A stretch of DNA of 12,213 bases from Desulfobacteraceae bacterium UBA2230. Lineage in GTDB: Bacteria; Desulfobacterota; Desulfobacteria; Desulfobacterales; Desulfosarcinaceae. The translations under genes were made by a program, and so were the position numbers. The stretch is taken from contig DDYQ01000238.1 of assembly GCA_002348005.1 (NCBI GenBank), forward strand, positions 1 to 12,213, written 5' to 3'. The notes under the pieces were generated by a model. The model was not told the DNA's origin, ran no database searches, and was given only the letters and a program-made list of their open reading frames with translations. Below are positions 1 through 4,646 of the stretch, one piece after another (the stretch's first letter is position 1; every line of letters starts with the position of its first letter).

Positions 1-504
1 GACCTCATCAGCTACCTGTTTGGCAGCATCCTGGCGGTTTCGGGAACCGACCTGCTGCTTTTGGGCATTATGGCCATCATCACCATGACCACTGCCGCCC
101 TGTTCTACAATGCACTGCTGGCCATGGCCTTTGACGAGGAGTTTGCCAGAGTACGCGGCATACCGGCGCGGGCGCTCTATCTGGGAATGATCGGGCTGCT
201 GGCCACCGCGATCGTGCTGATGATTCAAATCGTCGGGCTTATTCTGATCATCGCCCTGTTGACCATTTCGCCGTTCATCGTCGAAAAATTCACGCACTCC
301 CTTTCCCGGATGATGGTCGGTTCATGTTTATTGAACGCCATTTTCACAGTGGGCGGACTTCTCCTGGCCCATTGGCTCAACCTTACCGCCGGAGCCTGCA
401 TCATCCTGACTGCGGGGAGCGGCTTTTTCGTGGCTTTGATAGTGGAACGGCTGCTGGATCGCAGGTCGGCCACCGGTCCATTCAAAAACGGGAGCGTGGA
501 ATAA
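1..504 (+). CDS. znuB: Metal (zinc/manganese) ABC transporter permease, ZnuB-like, 5'-truncated
   Basis: This is the C-terminal 167 residues of an integral membrane permease of the ABC-3 family (ZnuB/MntB/TroB). These proteins form the channel that carries Zn2+ or Mn2+ from a periplasmic binding protein, driven by a ZnuC-type ATPase. The reading frame is open from the first base, so the gene starts upstream; family members are usually about 260-290 residues. The visible part alternates long hydrophobic helices with short loops. It has the acidic cytoplasmic FDEEFARVRGIP segment (window residues 44-55), which in this family follows a helix and contacts the ATPase, and then the typical small/hydrophobic stretch ending in a proline (TISPF). 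The stop codon TAA (502-504) shares its last base with the ATG of the Fur-family gene, so the two are probably co-transcribed. That pairing favours zinc as the substrate; manganese or iron cannot be excluded from sequence alone. Confidence 0.88.
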   Translation, partial: DLISYLFGSILAVSGTDLLLLGIMAIITMTTAALFYNALLAMAFDEEFARVRGIPARALYLGMIGLLATAIVLMIQIVGLILIIALLTISPFIVEKFTHSLSRMMVGSCLLNAIFTVGGLLLAHWLNLTAGACIILTAGSGFFVALIVERLLDRRSATGPFKNGSVE

Positions 505-977
505 TGTGTCACCACTGCAACTATGCTGAAATGCTCTCCAATGCCGGACTGAGTATTACCGGGCACCGTCTGCGGATATTGGAGGTGGTCGGCAATAATA
601 ATAATCCGCTCAGCGCCGCCGACATTTTCGAAACTCTCCGCCGTAGCTGCTCCATCAACCGCGTGACCGTCTACCGTATTCTGGAAACCCTGGTGGGAAA
701 GGGGATTGTGGAACGCCTCAGCGGAGGTGGTCGGGCTTTTTTCTACGGCCTGGCGCCCAACGCCCGCCACCACCCGCATCCTCATTTCTATTGTCGCCAG
801 TGCGGCCGCATGGACTGTCTGCATCCCGGAAGCATTGCTATGGACCTGGCAGCTTTCCGGCGTATTTTCCCGGGCCGTATTCAGCATGTTGAGGTCCGGG
901 TCGATGGAGTATGCCAGGGCTGCCTGCGCGGCGCAAAAAGCGAGCAGGCGGAGTTGAGCGGAGCAGGTGCTGAGTAG
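504..977 (+). CDS. zur: Fur-family metal-responsive repressor, probably Zur
   Basis: This 157-residue protein is a Fur-superfamily repressor that binds DNA when loaded with its metal. The N-terminal winged helix spans about residues 10-80; the recognition helix region SINRVTVYRILETL lies at 50-63. The C-terminal dimerisation and metal domain has a histidine-rich HHPHPHFYC segment (89-97), a structural zinc site made of C97-x2-C100 and C137-x2-C140, and an extra C105. The ATG at 504 was chosen because it overlaps the permease stop and has GGGAG nine bases upstream (490-494); the frame is open further upstream, but there it lies inside the permease gene. Overlap with a ZnuB-like permease is the main reason to prefer Zur over Fur or PerR. 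An unusual feature is the extreme N-terminus, which begins MCHHC, a second C-x2-C with two histidines. Codons 31-34 are four AAT repeats giving four asparagines. Confidence 0.85.
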   Translation: MCHHCNYAEMLSNAGLSITGHRLRILEVVGNNNNPLSAADIFETLRRSCSINRVTVYRILETLVGKGIVERLSGGGRAFFYGLAPNARHHPHPHFYCRQCGRMDCLHPGSIAMDLAAFRRIFPGRIQHVEVRVDGVCQGCLRGAKSEQAELSGAGAE

Positions 978-978
978 C

Positions 979-1002
979 GATCGCGCTCAACGCGAGCGTA
1001 TC
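979..1002. terminator. Small hairpin between convergent zur and nth (weak bidirectional terminator candidate)
   Basis: CGCTC (984-988) and GAGCG (994-998) can pair around an AACGC loop, and GAT (979-981) can pair with ATC (1000-1002) beyond a small bulge. The hairpin sits immediately after the zur stop and overlaps the last codons and stop of nth on the other strand, the usual place for a shared terminator. The stem is short and no T-run follows on either strand, so the assignment is weak. Confidence 0.25.
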
Positions 1003-1655
1003 ACGCCGACCCGCGGGCACATGTCATTGACCGGACAGTGGGAACAAAAAGGCGACAGTGGACGGCAAATGACCTGCCCGAAGGCCACCAGAAGCTCGTT
1101 ATAGCGGGTCCAGTGGCGCAGGGGCAGGATACGCCGCAACGCCATCTCGGTCTGCCCCGGGGTACGGGTTTCAACGTAGCCGATGCGGTTGCTGATCCGA
1201 TGCACGTGGGTATCCACGCAGATCGCCGCCTTACGGAACCCCTCCACCAGCACCAGGTTGGCGGTTTTACGACCTACTCCCGGCAATTTCAAAAGACCTT
1301 CGAGTTCATCCGGCACCCTGCCCCCCTGCTCCTCCAGAATTACACGACTGATCTGCATTAAGCGCCGGGCTTTGGTGGGATAGAATCCCACCGGGTAGAT
1401 CAGCTCAGAAATCCGAGCCTCACCCAGGCTCAGAATCCCTGCAGGGGTGCGAGCCTCGGCGAACAAACGCGCGGCTGCTTTGGCGGTTACCTCATCCTTG
1501 GTCCGCAGAGACAAAATGGTGGAGACCAGTATTTCGAAGGGCGTCGCCCCCCGATGCGCAATAAACGTGATGATAGGAGCCTGCCACTGGGCATAAACAG
1601 CGGACAAGCGTTCTATGAATCGGTCTATATCAAAGGCTTCCGCTCCATGGGGCAT
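987..1655 (-). CDS. nth: Endonuclease III, DNA glycosylase/AP lyase
   Basis: This 222-residue protein, close to the usual length of about 210-220, is a base-excision-repair enzyme that removes oxidised pyrimidines and cuts the abasic site by beta-elimination. The helix-hairpin-helix LPGVGRKTAN starts at residue 124 and contains the Schiff-base lysine K130. The catalytic aspartate is D148 in VDTHVHR. The C-terminus carries the [4Fe-4S] ligands C197-x6-C204-x2-C207-x5-C213, complete and correctly spaced. The ATG at 1653-1655 has GAGGA about a dozen bases upstream on this strand. The gene converges with zur (nine bases between the stops) and diverges from lexA. A good sigma70-like promoter for it lies at 1714-1742, inside the region shared with lexA, so co-regulation with the damage cassette is possible but not shown. 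Confidence 0.95.
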   Translation of the reverse strand: MPHGAEAFDIDRFIERLSAVYAQWQAPIITFIAHRGATPFEILVSTILSLRTKDEVTAKAAARLFAEARTPAGILSLGEARISELIYPVGFYPTKARRLMQISRVILEEQGGRVPDELEGLLKLPGVGRKTANLVLVEGFRKAAICVDTHVHRISNRIGYVETRTPGQTEMALRRILPLRHWTRYNELLVAFGQVICRPLSPFCSHCPVNDMCPRVGVIRSR

Positions 1656-1704
1656 AAGGTTGGTTCCTCACAGTCCAGATAAAACGCTCAGCTCAGGTTC
1701 AGGA

Positions 1705-1770
1705 GAAAGTGCGATCATAATGCGTCCGGAGGAGCCTGTAAACGCCTCTCGCCGGTAACGCTGCACTTTC
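1705..1770. repeat. 8-bp inverted repeat bracketing the nth promoter
   Basis: GAAAGTGC at 1705-1712 is exactly complementary to GCACTTTC at 1763-1770, with 50 bases between. One arm covers the predicted nth transcription start just after its -10, and the other lies 20 bases beyond its -35, between the two divergent promoters. This placement suits a repressor contacting two half-sites, but an 8-bp match can also arise by chance. Confidence 0.35.
1714..1742 (-). promoter_or_regulatory. Predicted sigma70-type promoter for nth
   Basis: Read on the minus strand there is a -35 TTTACA (1742-1737, 5 of 6 consensus bases), a 17-base spacer and a -10 TATGAT (1719-1714, 5 of 6). Transcription would start near 1707, giving a leader of about 50 nt before the nth ATG. 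Spacing and match quality are good; nothing in the sequence proves activity. Confidence 0.55.
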
Positions 1771-1779
1771 CTGTCGATA

Positions 1780-1819
1780 TTTACATTGACATTTACATTT
1801 ACTCTTTTTACATTTACTC
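1780..1819. repeat. TTTACATT direct repeats over the lexA promoter (candidate operator)
   Basis: TTTACATT occurs three times, at 1780-1787, 1792-1799 and 1807-1814. The last two copies extend to a perfect 13-bp direct repeat, TTTACATTTACTC, at 1792-1804 and 1807-1819, with a 15-bp period. The repeats fill the spacer and the -10 of the lexA promoter, where a repressor would block RNA polymerase. LexA proteins of different bacterial groups recognise different operators, some of direct-repeat type, so this is a candidate autoregulatory site. I see no E. coli-type CTGT-N8-ACAG and no GAAC-N4-GTTC in this region. Confidence 0.45.
1786..1814 (+). promoter_or_regulatory. Predicted sigma70-type promoter of lexA and the polymerase cassette
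   Basis: A perfect -35 TTGACA (1786-1791) is followed by a 17-base spacer and the -10 TACATT (1809-1814, 4 of 6 consensus bases). The expected start near 1821 would give a leader of only about 20 nt, leaving just room for the ribosome binding site at 1828-1832. The overlapping direct repeats make this the likely control point of the operon. Confidence 0.55.
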
Positions 1820-1827
1820 CAACACTT

Positions 1828-1832
1828 GAGGT
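1828..1832 (+). promoter_or_regulatory. Ribosome binding site of lexA, decides the start
   Basis: GAGGT stands eight bases before the ATG at 1841. An in-frame TTG at 1826 would extend the protein by five residues, but it would place this site inside the coding sequence and has no comparable site upstream. The ATG is therefore preferred. Confidence 0.6.
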
Positions 1833-1840
1833 CAGACGCC

Positions 1841-2476
1841 ATGATAATGCCAGAACTCACTTTCAAGCAGAAGCGCCTGCTCCAGTATCTACAAGATGCC
1901 GTCGACCGTCATGGTCGAACCCCCAGCCTGCGCCAAATCGCCGCGGAACTGGAGATCAGCCACGCGGCCGTGGCCCAGATGCTCAAGACCTTGGAGGAAA
2001 AAGGTCTGCTGCGGCGAGACGGCCGCTACAGCCGAACCCTCTACCTGCTCAACCAGGTCCGCCAAACGGCCGCTGCCCAGCGCTGGCGCGAAATCCCCGT
2101 TATCGGACGGGTGACGGCCGGCCTGCCCTTGTACGCCCAGCCGGAATGGGAGGAGGCCGTGGTGCTTGACGGCTCCGTTTTCAAAGGAGAACATCTGTTC
2201 GCCCTGCGCGTAAGGGGCGACTCCATGATCGCGGCCGGCATCCTGGAAAACGACCTGGCGATCTGCGAAGCGCGTCCATACGCCCAAAACGGCGACATCG
2301 TGGTGGCCTTGGTGCGCAGCGAAGAGGCCACGATCAAACGCTTTTTCCGGCATTCCGGCCATATTGAACTGCGGCCGGAAAACCCGCGCTACGATGCGAT
2401 GCGGTACGGTTTCGACGAGATACAGGTACAGGGCAAGGTGATCGGCATCCAGCGCGGACCGGAAGATATACGATGA
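1841..2476 (+). CDS. lexA: LexA-type SOS repressor with self-cleaving S24 peptidase domain
   Basis: This 211-residue protein is near the usual LexA length of about 200-210. The N-terminal winged helix-turn-helix spans about residues 5-70 (TPSLRQIAAELEI and recognition segment SHAAVAQMLKTLEEKG). The C-terminal self-cleavage domain is complete: the scissile bond is A93-G94 in VTAGLP, the nucleophile is S128 in RGDSM and the general base is K166 in ATIKRF. RecA-stimulated cleavage should inactivate it on DNA damage. It is the first gene of the cassette and overlaps the DUF72 gene by four bases (ATGA), so it most likely represses its own operon. The recognition helix differs from that of E. coli LexA, consistent with a different operator. 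It may be a second, cassette-dedicated LexA (often called LexA2); whether another copy exists elsewhere cannot be seen here. Confidence 0.92.
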   Translation: MIMPELTFKQKRLLQYLQDAVDRHGRTPSLRQIAAELEISHAAVAQMLKTLEEKGLLRRDGRYSRTLYLLNQVRQTAAAQRWREIPVIGRVTAGLPLYAQPEWEEAVVLDGSVFKGEHLFALRVRGDSMIAAGILENDLAICEARPYAQNGDIVVALVRSEEATIKRFFRHSGHIELRPENPRYDAMRYGFDEIQVQGKVIGIQRGPEDIR

Positions 2477-3294
2477 TCCAGGTCAATCCTGTCTACCCCT
2501 GCCGCCTCAGGGTCGGTACCAGCGGTTACTCCTATGCCGAATGGAACGGGGCCGGCTTCTATCCGCCCGAAACCCCCGCACGGGAGATGCTGCCCCTGTA
2601 CGCACGGCAGTTTTCGATCACCGAACTGAACTACACCTGGTATCAGATGCCTCAAGCCGCGGCCATGGTGCGCATGCTGCCCAGGGTGCCGACCGGATTC
2701 GATTTTGCCGCCAAGCTGACCCGCACCCTGACCCACGAGATCGATCCGCATGGATGGCGCGCCGATGTAGGGCGCTTCCGCGACGGTGTGGCACCTCTGA
2801 TCCAGGCCGGCCGGCTTGCGGCAATCCTGATGCAGCTGCCGCCTGACTTCGACCGCAGTCGTACCCATCGCCTCTACCTGGCCCATCTACTGGACGCCCT
2901 TCAGGGGCTTCCCCTGGCGATAGAATTCCGCCATCGCTCGTGGGCCCAGGAGCAGGTCTTCCAAGAACTGGAAAGGCGCCGCATTACCCTGGTGACCGTA
3001 GATGCGCCTGAGCTGCCGGACCTGTTTCCACCCCTCGCGGTGGTGACCAACCCCGATCTCTTCTACATTCGCTTCCACGGACGCAACACCGGGGGTTGGC
3101 GCTCGGGCAACATGCAAAAGCAGTTCGATTACGACTACAGCGCGGCCGAACTGCAGGACTGGAGCGGACGCATCATTCCGGCCCTGGCGGCCCGCTGCCG
3201 CGAAGGCGTTGTCTTTTTCAACAACCACGTGCGCGCTCAGGCCCCGCAGAATGCAAAACTGCTGGTAGCCCAGCTGGTCGCCCAGGGACTCTAA
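2473..3294 (+). CDS. DUF72 (YecE-like) family protein
   Basis: This 273-residue protein belongs to the DUF72 family, whose known structures are TIM barrels but whose biochemical role is not established. It begins with the family signature RVGTSGYSYAEWNGAGFYP (about residues 13-31). It continues with the ELNYTWYQMP segment, FDFAAKLTRTLTHE, a MQLPPDF block, an EFRHRSW block, a YIRFHGR block and the C-terminal VVFFNNHVRAQAPQNA, all in the expected order, so the protein looks full length. The ATG overlaps the lexA stop (ATGA) and GGAAG lies seven bases upstream (2461-2465), which suggests translational coupling to lexA. Its place between lexA and the polymerase genes suggests damage-inducible expression and perhaps a role in repair or mutagenesis. 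That is inferred from context only. Confidence 0.85.
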   Translation: MIQVNPVYPCRLRVGTSGYSYAEWNGAGFYPPETPAREMLPLYARQFSITELNYTWYQMPQAAAMVRMLPRVPTGFDFAAKLTRTLTHEIDPHGWRADVGRFRDGVAPLIQAGRLAAILMQLPPDFDRSRTHRLYLAHLLDALQGLPLAIEFRHRSWAQEQVFQELERRRITLVTVDAPELPDLFPPLAVVTNPDLFYIRFHGRNTGGWRSGNMQKQFDYDYSAAELQDWSGRIIPALAARCREGVVFFNNHVRAQAPQNAKLLVAQLVAQGL

Positions 3295-3409
3295 ATGGCT
3301 TCGCAAAGGCCAACACCCATGCACTTCATCTTGCGGTCACTGCGGCGTCCGGGAAGTACGTCTCGTGATGCGAAATTGAGGAGCCTTGACTGACTTTTCA
3401 AAGCCATTT
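3293..3409. repeat. Imperfect inverted repeat spanning most of the DUF72-imuB gap
   Basis: AAATGGCTT at 3293-3301, overlapping the DUF72 stop, is exactly complementary to AAGCCATTT at 3401-3409. Extending over about 17 bp the arms agree at roughly 14 positions. Together they frame almost the whole non-coding gap (3295-3467). The gap could be a small inserted element or an RNA fold within the operon transcript. No target-site duplication is evident. Confidence 0.3.
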
Positions 3410-3432
3410 TATCCATGTTTTACGATTTTATC
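3386..3432 (+). promoter_or_regulatory. Possible internal promoter region upstream of imuB
   Basis: TTGACT at 3386-3391 (5 of 6 to a -35) precedes an AT-rich stretch with ATTTTATC repeated at 3406-3413 and 3425-3432 (19-bp period). No -10 hexamer at ideal spacing stands out; TTTTAT at 3407-3412 gives a spacer of only 15. The second copy lies in TTTTACGATTTTATC, which resembles the repeat at the lexA promoter (TTTTACATTTACTC) apart from one extra base and two changes. A second LexA-controlled promoter is conceivable, but the evidence is thin. Confidence 0.25.
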
Positions 3433-3467
3433 AAAACAAGGGGCCGGACTGGACAGCCGATCAAACC

Positions 3468-4646
3468 ATGGATCGCTCCATCATCCATCTTAATGTCGCC
3501 GATTTCGCCGTAGCCGTGGAACGCCTGCTGGACCGCCGACTGGTCGGCCGGCCGCTGATCATCGCGCCTGAAGCGGGGCCGCGCGCCACGGTATACGACA
3601 TGAGCGAAGAGGCGTATCAGGCTGGTGTGCGAAAGGGGATGCCAATGCGCCGGGCAACACGCCTGTGCCGTGATGCGCCCATTCTGCCACCCCACCCGCC
3701 CCTTTACGAACAGGCTATGGCCGATCTGCTGCGCCAGGCCCTGCCGTATTCCCCCCTGATCGAACCCGGCGAATGCGACGGTCACCTCTTCGTTGACGTG
3801 AGCCGCACCAGTCGCCTGTTCGGCCCGCCGGTGGATGTGGCCTTTCGCCTGCGCCGCGAGACCCGCACCCGACTCGGTCTGGATCCCATATGGACGCTCG
3901 CCGCAAACAAACTGGTGGCCAAGGTAGCCTCGCGGCTGGTCAAACCCTTGGGTGAATACATCGTGGCCGCAGGTGACGAGGCGGCCTTGCTGGCGCCTCT
4001 GCCGCTGTGGCTCATCCCAGGTTTCGAAGCACCCGACCTGGCACGCCTGCGAGAACTGAACCTCACACGGGTCGACCAACTCCGCGGAATAGGTTCCCAC
4101 CAGTTGGCACTCCTCTTCGGCCAGCGGGCCGCTTTTCTGGACGCCGTCCTGCACGGCCTGGACAATGCGCCGGTAGCGGCTGCAGGAGCCCAGCCGCCCA
4201 AGGTGGTTCTGGACCACACCTTTGGCACCGACACAAATGTGCCGGCCGAAGTCGAAGGCGCCCTCTTCGTCCTGCTGGAGGAAGCCGGCCGGCGTCTGCG
4301 GCGCCAGGGCCGGGCGGCGCGGATGGTGTCCATTGCGATCACTTACAGCGACGGCCGGCGTTACATGCGCCAGGTCAAGGTCGATCCCCCTGTGGCCAAT
4401 GATCTCAATCTTTTTCCTATGGCACACCGCGCATTACACTTGGCCTGGACCCGGCGCGTACGCATACGCCATCTGCGCCTGGCCTGCGAACGCCTGGTCC
4501 ATCCACCTGTACAGCGGCCGTTGTTCCCGGAAGAAGAGCGTATTCAAACCCGTCACGCCAATCTGATTGCCGCCATGGATCAAATCCGCAAACGTTACGG
4601 CGTGGCGGCCGTGCAGACAGGGCGCCGATTGGCGGCAGCGTCATGA
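3468..4646 (+). CDS. imuB: ImuB-like Y-family DNA polymerase homologue, catalytic residues degenerate
   Basis: This 392-residue protein aligns along the DinB/Pol IV fold: catalytic palm and fingers (about 1-165), a thumb with a helix-hairpin-helix-like segment (about 175-235) and a little finger (about 240-345). Against the Pol IV motif IIHVDMDCFFAAVE, residues 5-18 read IIHLNVADFAVAVE. The metal-binding aspartate is therefore N9, the second acidic position is A11 and the steric-gate phenylalanine is A14. In the second motif (Pol IV SLDEAYLDV) D104 is kept but the catalytic glutamate is G105. It is thus probably not an active polymerase, as known for ImuB, which acts as a scaffold for DnaE2. 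QRPLF at 349-353 matches the beta-clamp-binding pentapeptide pattern. At 392 residues it is shorter than canonical ImuB (about 500), with only a short tail after the clamp motif. ATG 3468 has no clear Shine-Dalgarno sequence but is the only standard start before an upstream in-frame TGA. It overlaps dnaE2 by four bases (ATGA). Confidence 0.82.
   Translation: MDRSIIHLNVADFAVAVERLLDRRLVGRPLIIAPEAGPRATVYDMSEEAYQAGVRKGMPMRRATRLCRDAPILPPHPPLYEQAMADLLRQALPYSPLIEPGECDGHLFVDVSRTSRLFGPPVDVAFRLRRETRTRLGLDPIWTLAANKLVAKVASRLVKPLGEYIVAAGDEAALLAPLPLWLIPGFEAPDLARLRELNLTRVDQLRGIGSHQLALLFGQRAAFLDAVLHGLDNAPVAAAGAQPPKVVLDHTFGTDTNVPAEVEGALFVLLEEAGRRLRRQGRAARMVSIAITYSDGRRYMRQVKVDPPVANDLNLFPMAHRALHLAWTRRVRIRHLRLACERLVHPPVQRPLFPEEERIQTRHANLIAAMDQIRKRYGVAAVQTGRRLAAAS

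Noticed and set aside
594..605. Four tandem AAT triplets in zur
   Set aside because: Too short to suggest phase variation; being in-frame triplets, changes would not shift the reading frame.
225..887. 220-codon minus-strand frame across the permease and zur
   Set aside because: Both genes on the plus strand are recognisable families; the antisense product has no motif.
977..984. GCGATCGC palindrome between zur and nth
   Set aside because: It is the HIP1 octamer of cyanobacteria, but I noticed only this one copy and a single occurrence in GC-rich DNA means nothing.
1694..1710. CTCAGGTTCAGG sequence resembling a Myxococcus-type LexA box
   Set aside because: Only one half agrees with that consensus and it lies about 80 bases upstream of the lexA -35, so the direct repeats are a better candidate.
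1826..1840. TTG as the lexA start
   Set aside because: The ribosome binding site GAGGT at 1828-1832 would be inside the gene; ATG 1841 has ideal spacing.
3420..4427. 335-codon open frame on the minus strand opposite the imuB-like gene
   Set aside because: It lies antisense to a clearly conserved polymerase-family gene and its translation shows no domain. Long antisense frames are common in GC-rich DNA.
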